64,000 nucleotides of DNA from Polytrichum commune (Eukaryota > Streptophyta > Polytrichopsida > Polytrichales > Polytrichaceae). Location: the NCBI GenBank assembly GCA_950295325.1, contig OX485803.1, positions 62,199,554 to 62,263,553 on the forward strand. The letters are read 5' to 3'. The notes under the pieces were generated by a model that worked only from the letters and a program-made list of their open reading frames with translations, was not told where the DNA came from and searched no databases. Numbering within the stretch: position 1 is the stretch's first letter; every line of letters starts with the position of its first letter. Below, in pieces: positions 20,859 through 31,496 of this stretch. The position numbers were made by a program, and so were the translations under genes.

Positions 20859-21838
20859 TGTCGCAACCCTTGCTAGGTCCCTTAACAATCTTGCCAATTT
20901 TCGTTTCTAGCAAAGGTTACGAGCGCTAACCCTTCGCATTCCGCCATGCTAATGGATAGCTCCTCTTACCCCGGACCAATAGTTCATAGGAGGGGAACCA
21001 ACCCTCCTACTTTGCTTTCGGGACTCACCCCTTAATCGGTAACCCATTTCTTTGATGTGGACTTCCATCCATGGAAGTCCCATCTTATGTTGATCATCGC
21101 ATTGCCGGAGCAACACTACAACAACCCGAACCATACTAGGCAACTATGGCCTCACAATGGGCCAAAGCCCATGGAGGCCGTGCCGTTCGGCCTCGGGTGG
21201 GTGAGGCCACACCACCTCACCCATATAAGCCTCTAGGACTTTACGCGGGGCCCCTACCCCACCGTCAACCAACCTCTTGTCTCTCCACCAAGAGTTGGGG
21301 CCAAGTAGACAATTCCCCTTAGCTGCTGGGCCTAGAACCCCCCCCCCCCAGCAGCTTCAGACCATCATAACTTCTTTGTATGATGTCTGATGCTAACAAG
21401 CAACCCCTCCATCTTCATCTACGCTTCACGTAGATGCCGATGGACTCCTCACTTGCCCCATTCGGGCAAGTCTTGAGGAAGTTATGCCTGTTTGAACCTT
21501 GGCAGTCCCGGGAATCACTCCCAGGCACTGCTGTACCAGGGCGCTGTCCCGGGACAGTACCTCACTTAAATGGCCATAACTCCTAGCTCACACCTCCGAT
21601 TGAGGTGATCTTGAGCATTCTAGAATCACCACGCCATGAGCTACGCAAAGCTCATAGCCTTATCCTTGTGCCTCCTAGTCTCCGTGGGTGGGAGGCGTTC
21701 CCAACGCCCGGGGCCCTCACCCACACTAGGATCACTTGGGCCCTCTCACCAATGGCGCCACAAGTCCCGGGTGTCACTCCGGGGTCCCCCTTGTGCCCAT
21801 GGTGTTTTGGGCACTCCTCATGGAGAGGTGCGCGACAC
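20859..21838 (-). repeat. R2: inverted copy of the ~975-bp repeat
   Basis: The reverse complement matches R1 along its length, from GTGTCGCGCACC at 21,838 to GCGACA at 20,859. Its right edge touches the resumed CACTA exon directly (CCATCAATG at 21,839). No matching target duplication is seen on the two sides. R2 may therefore have come in with, or mark the edge of, the larger composite insertion. The 24-bp palindrome of R1 is imperfect here. Confidence 0.75.
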
Positions 21839-23231
21839 CCATCAATGTACGATGAGATCCTCGAAGGTGGCGAGCGGGCGCGTCGTCTCCTACCCGACCT
21901 TCGACAATGGATACACGAGTTCGTGGTGAACAATGCGGCACCACTGGAGGAGTGGAGGAGGTGAGTTCATGTTAGGGGGAAGAACTTTATGTGCACCCCC
22001 TCTCTTACAACAACACTCTAGTCCATACAGACTACAACAAAACGCATATTTTATGACCGTAATTTATGATTGCACTCAGTCATATTTTGGGATTTATGAC
22101 TGAGTGCAATCATAAAATGTAGTCATAAAACATCAATTTTGTTGTACCTACCCTATGACTACGGTTGTATGCAATTATGACTATCCTTAGTGATTTCAGC
22201 CCGTCACGGGCAATGATGTGATGGGCTATATCCAAAATCTCCGGGCAATGTAGATTTTACCGTAAGCTCGGGAAGTCGACCAAAGCGGTCGCGCTGAAAC
22301 TTGACTTCTGCAAGAACATGTATTTGTCAAATAACTAGTTTAACATGCAGGAAATACGAGGATGACATGTCACGGCGCGAATGTGAGCGGCACGAGTACA
22401 TGCGCAAAAAATGGAAGGCGCGGGTAATGTACCCAACGGAGTTGCGCGACGAGGATTTCCATATTTGGTTTCCAAAAGCAATGTTGCGCGCCATAGAAGA
22501 AGGGACTGAGGAGGTACAAGAAGACATTAGGGCCTTGATGTTACCTCCATCAGATGCAACGAAGTCGTATCGATCCATGTATGCGTTTGGAAACCACATC
22601 CGTGTCCGAAGCGCGCAGGCGCAATTGACAACGATGGGCTTTGGAGTAGCCGCCACATTTCGACAACTATGTCGTTCGGGCCTGAAGGATACATAAATCC
22701 AAAAGTAGCAGAGTTGGAGTACGTGGGCTGGGTGGAGGAAATCCTATCCGTAGACTATGGAGTCTTTGAGGTGGTGGTCCTCTATTGTAATTGGGTGGTT
22801 GCAAACATGAAAGGAAATGGGGCCACCATGAAGCGCGATGACTATGGTTTCACCATTGTAAACTTTGACAGATTGATTTCTTACTCTGCACAATCATTTG
22901 CCTTTCCTCTTCACATCGAACAAGTTTTTTTTGCACCCGACGTAGCCAAGTGTGGATGGGAAGTTGTTTTGCGCAAGGAACCGAGAGGCGTTCGGGTATT
23001 CTCCAAACAGCAGAGAATGCATGAAGTACAATGCATAGCACTAGGCAGAATTTCAGATTTTCCCGGATTGCAAGTGACGGGCTTATATGACGATCTCGTA
23101 TAGAAGACACATATATTGGGCGATGCAGTGGAAGTGGGGCCAGGAGTGGTTGCTAAAGCATTAGAATGTCTAGAGGGACCGGACGATGCATCGGTAGATG
23201 ACTTAGAGTATTGCAACTCGGACGGTGATTG
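21839..23231 (+). pseudogene. CACTA transposase, C-terminal part (DUF4216-like)
   Basis: The exon resumes with PSMYDEILEGG...QWIHEFVVNN...LEEWRR, the segment that follows the left part in TNP2 proteins. A GT-AG intron at 21,961-22,350 joins EEWR to RKYEDDMSRRECERHEY. WFPKAML, HIRVRS and TMGFGVAATF come next. A frameshift near 22,680 leads to PKVAELEYVGWVEEIL and KRDDYGFTIVNFDRL, typical of DUF4216. TAG at 23,101 is followed by 43 more in-frame codons of acidic tail to TGA at 23,229-23,231, so 23,101 may be another nonsense mutation. Together with 739-4165 this is one gene split by about 17.7 kb. Confidence 0.85.
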
Positions 23232-23886
23232 ACTCCCCGTCCGAGCAAGAAGTTGTATAAATGAAACTTAGGTGGGTATATATTTAAGTTCAATTATATA
23301 CATGTTCAATTAGTCTCTTGCAAATAATCAATTTCAAATTTCCTCCCCAATTTCCCCCCTATATTCCCTAAAATATCAATCAATTAATTATTCAATAAAT
23401 AAATATGGGCCATTCCCAATTTTCATTGCCATTCATACTATAACACACAAAGTACTTAATTTTGACCAAAATCTGTCATTATTAAATAAATACTCCAAAC
23501 CATAATACTAGATAATGAGTCATGGGGCAAAAACACAAGCGGCCCGTCTAGGGCAGCCTGAATTTTCAAGGGCTGCCCAAAAAAAGGAAAAAATGGTCCT
23601 CGTCAGAATGTGACTGAAGAATATGACTCACAGAAAAATGTGACTGCCACATATGACTGGGCGTCCACCATACACGTTCCCCGTCGTTCCCTATAAAGGC
23701 ACACGTCGTTCCCATACGCCGTATACAGTATATTTGCCAAATACGACAGTAAAATATGACTGCGAGTCATATTTTTGAATTTCGTCCCCCCCAAAGGTCA
23801 AGGCTTGGCCAAATGTGACACCCTGTAGTCACCAGTCATCCCCAATCACATTTCCGTAGTCACAAAATACCCAATCTGTTGTAGTG
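23232..23886 (+). mobile_element. 3' terminal region of the CACTA element
   Basis: Non-coding. Clustered ATATGACT and CATATGACTG motifs (23,610-23,780) have the look of subterminal transposase-binding repeats. The stretch ends in TGTTGTAGTG, the complement of CACTACAACA, matching the CACTA terminal inverted repeat of plants. Sequence after 23,886 is repeat R3, so the element had inserted into an R copy. Confidence 0.7.
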
Positions 23887-24982
23887 CCTGGAAGTGACGC
23901 CCAAGACTGCATAAGTTTGAATGAACATAACTTCTTCAATACTTGCTTGAATGACGCAAGTGAGAGGTCCATCGACATTTACGCAAAGATCGAGTAGATG
24001 TTGATAGAGTGATCGCTTGATAGCATTAGGAATCATGAAAATAAGTTATGGTGGTCTAAAGTTGTTTGGGGCTTCTAGCCCCAACGGCTAAGGAAAAATG
24101 TCTACTTGGCCCCAACCCTTAGGAGAGAGACAAAAGGTTTTTTAACGGTGGCGTAGGGCCCTGCCAAAAATCATAGAGGCTTATATGGGTGAGGCGGCGT
24201 GGCCGGCCAAACTCACCCGAGGTCAAACAACACAACCTCTAAGGTAGAAACACCATAACCCGTCAACCACCCTCTAGCCGTGCACCAGACCGCCGTCATA
24301 ATGGTGAAGTGCCATTTCTAAAACCGATCATGGCTCGGCGGCAACTCCAATGCGTGTACACTTAGTGTAGCCAATGGGAGTCAAGTGTTAATGTACTCAT
24401 GAGGTAACCGATCTAGGCGATGTTTTGTATGGAAATGCGGATTATCGTGTTCGGTGTAGGGAGAATGTAGTGAACGAGTAGGGGTTTGGACAACTTCCAC
24501 TTTGAAAAATTGTAGCATTTTTTGTACAGGACAGAAAAACATGAAACAACTTGCATTCTTCACGAATCCTTCTCGTCTATCTTGGAAAAATTATCTCATG
24601 ATTGTCAGACCAGATCTTGAATGCGAATCACCTTATTTTCACGGGTTATGGTCTTTCTACCTTATGAGCGTTGGCACAACGTGTGGGCATAGTTGCCTAG
24701 TGTGGTTTAGCTTGTTGTAGTGTTGGTCCAGCAACGCAATAATCAACTAAAGATTGAACTTCCATGGATGGAAGTCCACATTTAGCTCTTAATTACCGAC
24801 TAAGGGGAGAGTTTCGAATGCAAGTGTAGGAGGGTTGGCTACCCACATATGAGCTTAAGAGGTCCGCGGCATGGCGAGCTAACCATTCGCATGGGTGGAA
24901 TGTGAAGGTTTAGCGCTTGTGACCTTTGCTAGAATTGAGAAATGGCCAAGATAGTTAAGGGGAGCTAGCAAGGATTGCGATA
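23887..24982 (+). repeat. R3: diverged, truncated copy of the R repeat
   Basis: It matches R1 from about 310 bp inside its left end to its right end (GCGATA). Homology is weaker, and about 430 bp of extra sequence lies at about 24,250-24,685. The missing left part should lie beyond the 5' end of the CACTA element, upstream of this window. Confidence 0.65.
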
Positions 24983-25954
24983 ATACAAAATTGCATGTGT
25001 GTACAAAATATTATTAGAATCCAATCGATGCAATATAATAGAAATTTTTATTTTTATTGGGATACAAGGTCTAAGCTTTGTATTTTTTTTGCTCAAAATA
25101 GGTCTAAGCAAATGTAAACCTACTCACCTATAGATTGTTTTAAAACATTTTTGCACTCTACAATCCAAGAAGATATTGTGATACATATTCACTTGACCAA
25201 TCAAATTTCCACACCATCTTCTCTTTGCTCCCAAATAAAAAAATGTCATCATTATAATTACAGCTTATGTTGATAAATGATGGTTTTCTGAACCGCCATA
25301 AGTGAAACAATAATATGCTTCGGAACCATTAAAAAAAAAAAAAAAAAACTAGATTTGCACTCTTCAATTGTCTATGATTTAAGATTAATGTTCAAGAGAG
25401 ACAAATTAAAGAAGATAATTAGAAATAATGTATGGATTATGTAGTGGAGAAGAACAATGCTTCCTACAATGTATATGAGATTTCATCTTTTCATTCCTAA
25501 AAGACCATAACTATGTTTTTCAAAGACCCCTCAAATTTTACCTTAGAAGTACAAAGAGCAAAACCAAAAAAAAAGTAACATGCCCTTCAATTTCCAAGTG
25601 TAGGATCTTGTTTTGGATTTTTGAACACCTATGTGGATTTTTGTTTTGAAAATTTTTACCACATGGAGTGGAAGATTATAACAATTTAAATGAAGAGAAT
25701 TAATTTTTGGACCTTTTTTTTTATAGGGTTAGCCCACTTTGATTATCTAAAGGATGATTTTTTTGCACTACCAACATATAATTTTTGTAAAAAACAATAA
25801 AAAAATGTTACCTACTTATTTACCTTAATTTGGTCATTTAAGGGGTCATTTTGGATTGAAATTCTTGACCGATTGGTGCACTTCTCCACCGTAGTGTAAA
25901 ACGGCCCTAAAATGAACATGGCTAGCCAATTCCAACATAACAACAATTTGGACA
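24983..25954. other. AT-rich intergenic stretch
   Basis: No gene or ORF with recognisable motifs. There is an A homopolymer of about 20 at 25,329-25,348. Otherwise unremarkable. Confidence 0.5.
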
Positions 25955-26225
25955 CCTATATTTGAGTCGTATATATGTGATTAAGTGTGGTTACATGAAA
26001 ATGACATGTATTTAAAATAAATTAAACTATGTGCTCAAAATATGTCAACCATCCTAGAGTCAATAATCAACATGTTTGAAGGACCTATACGACCACTTAA
26101 TGAGCACAAGAATCTTTGCTAATTTGATATTGAATGAGATATTCATACGAGCTCCAAAAATTATCAGACAAATGGCTATGGGCGTGATTCAGAATTGCTA
26201 ATCATCTGAGAGGTGGGTGCAGGGA
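25955..26225 (+). repeat. Dispersed repeat D, copy A
   Basis: Shares ordered blocks (GGACACCTATATT, GATATTCATACGAGCTCC, GGCTATGGGCGTGATT, AGGTGGGTGCAG) with 29,795-30,110, 41,935-42,165 and 46,500-46,690. It lies just before the tandem array and gene at 26.5-29.7 kb. Confidence 0.6.
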
Positions 26226-26519
26226 GAGAAGTGTCCGAATTCGGCACGTCCATCTTTATTTAAGTTTACCCTAATTGATCCCACATGAAACAACTGGCCC
26301 ACATTATCTTGTCACGTTGACCGACACAATTTCTTGGTGAATCCTTCGGCGAGACAATCCAGAAATTCCCACAGCAGATTCAAGTTTTCGTCAAGAGGCT
26401 GACTGCGAGGAGTGATCACTGGGATCGCCAAACTCGCAGGAATTTTGTGTCACCTGTAAGTTACGCGTTTGAGCGCTGCACATTTATCCGGTGTTCATGC
26501 TTCAAAGACTATCGTGGTC

Positions 26520-27620
26520 ATCAAGGGCTACCAGTAGGATCTTAATTTCTTCTCGGAAATAACTGTCGACTGGGCTTCAGGAGCTGCATAAGTTGGAATT
26601 TTTGGGTCAACCCTTTTATCGAAGTTTGGATCAACGAAATTGACATTGCAAGCTCGATCAGAAGGTGTCACAGTAATTTACAAATTTTGTTGAAATTGCC
26701 ATTTTGAGGTTGCTGGTTGATTGCTCTTAATCTCTTATCGAAATTGATACCGTCGTCGGTTTGGCCTCCAGAGGTGAATAAGTTAGAAATCTTAGTTTAT
26801 CCCAAGTTCACCGAAGTTTGGAGAAACGAAGGCGATCTTCGAAGTTTGACCAAAGGGTTTATAAATTTACCGAAAGATTCACTTGTTTGATTGCAGTTTG
26901 GAGACCATTCTGGTTGATTCGTCTTCTTCTTCTTCCAATTGTACTTTCGGTCGAGCCTCCGGATCTGAAGAAGTTGGAATTCTTAGGCTAAACCGTCACG
27001 GAAGTTTGAAGAAATGAAATCGACCTCCGCAGTTTCATTAGAGGGTTTTAATTCACCGAAAGAATCATTCTGCATTTTAAAGACCATCCCAGATTGATGG
27101 CTTCTTCTTCTTCTTCAAATTATACTCTCGGTTGGACCCTCAGGAGCTGAATAAAGTTGGAATTTTTAGGTTGAAATGTGGAGAAACGAAGTCGACCTTT
27201 GAAGCTTGATCAGTCGAGAGTTCAATTCACCGAATTAATCGATTGGTTGATTGCAGTTTAGAGATCATTCTGGTTGAATAATGCTCTTAACTTCTTGAAA
27301 GCATACTGTCAATCGCCGGGCCTCCGGAGCTGCATATGTTGGAATTTATTCTCGGTTTAGCCCTTCACCGATACCAATCAATCGACCTTTGAAGCTTGAT
27401 CAAATAGCAAATACTTTCACCAAAAGAAACCCTTTCGTTGATTGTAGTTTGAAGATCATTCTGGTTGATTGCTCTTAATTTCTTCTTGAGGATTATACTG
27501 CCGATTGGGCCTCCGGAGTTGAATAAGTTTAATCATTTCTTAGGTTAATCCTTCTCGCCCACTTTTCACCGAAATTATTCAACCTTCGAAGCTTAGCGTT
27601 GAATCATTAGACGGTTTGGT
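26520..27620 (+). repeat. ~187-bp tandem array (about six units) upstream of the two-domain gene
   Basis: The motif GAGCTGAATAAGTTGGAAT or close variants occurs at about 26,581, 26,771, 26,961, 27,141, 27,329 and 27,515. Each lies in a longer unit with CCTCCGGAG, CACCGAAGTTTGG and TTCTGGTTGATTGC. Spacing is 180-190 bp. The array ends about 90 bp before the ATG at 27,708, so it is promoter or 5' leader DNA. Units have diverged from one another. Confidence 0.75.
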
Positions 27621-27707
27621 TTCAATTTTCGACCACCGAGAGTTACAAACTTTGTCGATTGCACGCAGGTTAAATCTTCCAAGTGCTGCGAGCAAATTCG
27701 TTCAGGG

Positions 27708-29746
27708 ATGATGGAGGAGCCGACAGCAGCATTCCGATCACGCATGAACATGGTGGTCACTCCGGTGAGCTGCATCTCCCTCCACGAGCGGGACAAGATT
27801 CGCGTGATGAACCTGGCAGACGACGCAATCACGCTTCTCCGCACCGTCATCCAATCCTCGTGGAGGCGAGGGATCCAATCCGAGAGGACCTACTCCGCCT
27901 CCTACGAGTTCAAGCTGAATGGCAACCCGTGGTCAGGGATCAGCGAGGAGGCCAACACCTCCAGGTGCCTTGTGGCTCGCATCCTTCGAACCATGTTGCA
28001 ACTCGGATGGGGTCTAATTGTCACCACCGACATCACCAAGCACGAAACTGACAAGGATACCATGTATTTCAAGGTGCGTTCCTTTGTAAATAATCACTCC
28101 ACGACTTAATTAAGGTTTAGGGTTTGGGGTTTTTTACATTCAATCTTTGATTTTGTCTTTGAGAAATGAGGAGGGGAAAGGGGCATACATGACAACCATC
28201 ACTTGTACCACAATTATACTCTAATTACTTGTCCAACTACGATGCAAGTTGGTGTAAGTTAGTTGTTTTGATGATGGTCGTAGTTCACTTGAATCCGTTT
28301 CTATCTGGAGCTGGCATTTTTTACCTATCTATCTTGAATCCAGCTTTAGTTTTGTTTTATTTGTACTGTTTGGAGACTGTCACCAGAGTTACCCTTCAAC
28401 TCAACACGATGAGTGTTAGTCGGGAGTTGGTAGTTTTGTTTTGAGTTTTGCATACAACACCTGAATCTATGTTCGCTGTGGTTTTGGTGCACGTTCGGAG
28501 GTAATGTGGAGGTTCAATGCATGTATGGAAAAAATATCGGTTCGTTTACTAAAGATCAAACTTGTTTTGACATGTCAAGAGGTCCTCAAATGAGTTTGGC
28601 CCTCAATGTACTTACCAGAAGAGGTTGTTTTTCATTCAAATTCAAACATTTAGACCTCCCAGGACACTTAAACAAGTGAAAAGGAATTTCTGGTTTTAAT
28701 CTACATGCAAAACAACCGATGGAAAATCTTAGGGGACCGACTCCCACCGCAAAGCCCCATTGAGTTCAAGGATAAACTCAACTATGTGGCTTCGGAAGAG
28801 AACAACTTTAAGGCCAAAAGCATGGGAGAAGACGATTTACAGGAGGCAACTACTCTTAAGACAAACTTCCCACTAGAAAATCCAGTAATTGTTCGTCTTT
28901 ATTCCACGGATTGCACCAATTTAAGGAAAGGCGATTCTCATTAAGATCAAATGAGTCTGCGTCTCTTCAACTACATCAAGAGTAGTAAGGGGCGCTTTAG
29001 ATCGGGGTCGAAAGGGGATGATCTAACAAAATGGAGCAATCTTAATGACCGAGAAGTGTAAATTGGACCCAAGGCCTTTAGATGAGGTCCGAGACCAAAA
29101 AGAGGCAAAGTGAGGTGTCTCCTACATTACATCATTTTGAAAGGAAACACTAATGATCCGAACCAAGAAATGAAGCTCAAAGGAGAGCTCATGCTATGGA
29201 GAACCATTTTGCAAGGTAGGGTTCAAGGGAGGGTCCGCTTCGAAGAGTTCAATTTGCCAAATTGGTCCCCATGTTCTTGGACCGTCGACCCCATCTAAAG
29301 CGCCTCTTACATAGTTTGTGGTTGAAAGTAGCTAGGCTCGAACCAGAAGAACTCAACCATCGTGGTGGTTGTGTGTGTGTGTGTGACCCAATTTGCAGCG
29401 CAGGGCGCCGGAGCCCAACGTGCTCGTGGCCGCAGTTTCTTTCAACAAGATGGACACAGTGCGGGTGCTGGAAGGGAACTCGGAGTTGGCAGAGGTTGTG
29501 AGAGCAACAATCCAGAAGAGCTGGCACCGAGGGTTGCAGGATGAGGGGAGTTACTATGGTGCCCCCGAGTTCAAGATGCACGGTAAACCCTGGATGGCTG
29601 CGGGAACCGATACGGTGTACGCCAGGGTGTTCCTTACCAACTTGATCCAAGCGCTCGATGCCGCGGGCTGGGAGCTTTACACGTCGATTGGAGTCGTTTC
29701 CAAAGTCTCCAACCTCGACACCTGGGTGCTCAAATCGAAAAGCTAG
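27708..29746 (+). CDS. Two-exon gene: protein with two copies of an unrecognised ~110-residue domain
   Basis: Exon 1 is 27,708-28,073 (ATGATGGAGGAG start; donor AAG|GTGCGTT). Exon 2 is 29,399-29,746 (acceptor TTTGCAG|CGC, after a GT microsatellite). Both junctions are phase 0 and the product is 237 residues. Each exon carries one copy of the same domain. In exon 1, TVIQSSWRRGIQSE...YEFKLNGNPW...GWGLIVTTDI; in exon 2, ATIQKSWHRGLQDE...PEFKMHGKPW...GWELYTSIGV. The intron sits between the copies, which suggests duplication of an exon-domain unit. No signal peptide or membrane segment. I do not recognise the family and assign no function. A 187-bp tandem array precedes the start. The exons are more GC-rich than their surroundings, as expected of real coding sequence. 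Confidence 0.75.
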
Positions 29747-29794
29747 GGCTTAAGGTGTGCCGCAGGCCTGATTCGGTGATAGTTCTTATCTCAA

Positions 29795-30110
29795 TCGGAC
29801 ACCTATATTTGTTGTTGAGTGTTGTGGATACAAGAACGGACACCAAGAAGACAGGCATCATGTGTTTAAAAGAGATTGGGTTGCGTTCGCAAAAATTGTT
29901 GACCATTCTAAGCTCAATAGTCGACTTAAATGAGGGGACTTGTATGATCAGTTCAATAAGAGAGAATATTTACGTTGATAATGATTAAGATATTCATAGG
30001 AGCTCCAATATTATGAGGAAATTGACTATGGGCATGATTTGGATTTGCCGATTATCTTGCACTAATTGCGTGTTTCACGTATCTTACGAGAAGTGGGTGC
30101 AGAGCTAAAG
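29795..30110 (+). repeat. Dispersed repeat D, copy B
   Basis: Same ordered blocks as copy A, plus GATTTGGATTTGC and the ACTAATTGCGTGTTTCA segment shared with copy D at 46.6 kb. It starts about 50 bp after the stop of the two-domain gene. A fragment of the same family lies near 40,195-40,350. Confidence 0.6.
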
Positions 30111-31496
30111 GTGTCAATTTAAGGCTTGCTCATCTTCGGCGAAGCTCGACACTCACGGCAGAAGCTACTCACACTTTCAAAGGACTGTGTTGCAAAAAGC
30201 CATCAGCGAACTCCGTGCGAATATCTCAATTGCTGAAACACATCGCATTCGGATTCCACGACTGTGAATCGAGTTTTCAGCCAAAATCCATATCTCAAGT
30301 TGAACGGCTTTATCAGTTTCTGAGATTTATTGTTTATGGCTTTGCTTGGCAAGGAGAACCGAGTATTGACGTGACCACCTGAAACCTTAAGTTCTGTTTG
30401 CCACATGAGGTGCGCATGTATCAGAAGTAGACAAACATCCATTTGTAAAGAAGCATGCTGTTAACTCTAGGCTTGAAGTGTTGTAATCTTGAAAGCAACC
30501 ATCTTGCGTTGCATGATGATTTCCTGAGATTCGTGTATTTCAATAACCAAAACAACATTGGAGTGCCGAAGTTTTATAAAAGGCCATTTTACGACACAAA
30601 ATGTTTTTTGTCCATTTATCCATTCGTAAAAGGTCCACATTCGACAAATGGTCCATTTGTCAAATGTGGACCTTTTACGAAAAGGACATTTTATGACCAA
30701 TTTACAACCGTTTTACGATCTTTTATGAAAAGGACATTTTATGGTCCATTTTACGACCAAAGAATTCAAACCACACGTTCACACGCATCATGTTGTCATC
30801 ATTGTCAATATTGTCATTATTGCACTGTCCATAATCTCACATGCTACACTAGTTCTCACTTATCACGCGTCCATGTTAACAGTACAAACCTCCTTAATAT
30901 CACGTGCACTTTGGTTGGCACAGGCGTAATATTAGGGAGGTTAGACTGTATTTCCTGTTGATTCATCCAGTGTCCCGGGAGATTTTTGAGCATAATTGGT
31001 CGAGATCCTAGTGTTTCCAAGTCCAACCGGATACATGTTGATATCTTCCGACTTCCTTTATTAATGTGAGACATATTGTATAGATTCCTCTAAAATGGTG
31101 GGTAATTCTCCTGAAGTCGTGAACTTCAACCGGTTCATCTGTGAGTAGCTGTCGGTCATCCCCATTCATTGGTTTCGTCGTATCAAGTGGGTCAACAGCC
31201 TCCACGATCGATCCTTTCGACATCACGCCCCCACGCATCTCTCCCTTCCTTTCCTAACTAACTGATTTCTTTCAACTACATCCATCGAGACACCCACCCA
31301 CAAATTACTCAAGTTAGGGTCAGATATGGAGCTCGATCGATCTATCTGTCTATCTGAGTGGAGTGACGATGGTTTTATTTTCGTTGAGAGGCAGCAGGCT
31401 GGAGGTGGCAGCTGCGAAGAAGTCGGAGACGCGCACGTGAATCGTCGGAAGCTGGAGTGTAGTGCTTAGAAGAAGAAGCAGAAGAAAAATTTGGGA
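30111..31496. other. Region between the two-domain gene and the transporter; includes a repeat shared with 42.3-42.5 kb
   Basis: No gene is supported; the ORF over 30,455-30,961 has no family motif. 30,965-31,165 matches 42,335-42,548 in several ordered blocks (AGTCCAACCGG, TACATGTTG, GATTCCTCTAAAATG, TTGAACTTCAACC, GGTTCATCTGT). Both copies lie shortly upstream of a host gene. 31,200-31,496 is probably promoter and leader of the transporter, with a CTATCTGT microsatellite near 31,340. Confidence 0.5.
30625..30679. repeat. Long perfect-like hairpin
   Basis: Two 27-bp arms (30,625-30,651 and 30,653-30,679) are reverse complements with one mismatch and a single-base centre. They are embedded in repeated AAAGGACATTTTATG and TTTTACGA motifs. 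Possibly the core of a small foldback element. Confidence 0.75.

Noticed and set aside
20403-20897. Cluster of minus-strand ORFs with polar or Ser/Phe-rich sequence
   Set aside because: They overlap in different frames upstream of the hAT start, have no family motif and reflect A/G-rich DNA.
30455-30961. 168-codon plus-strand ORF as a gene
   Set aside because: It spans the long hairpin and repeated motifs; Cys/His-rich by composition, no domain, no splice context.
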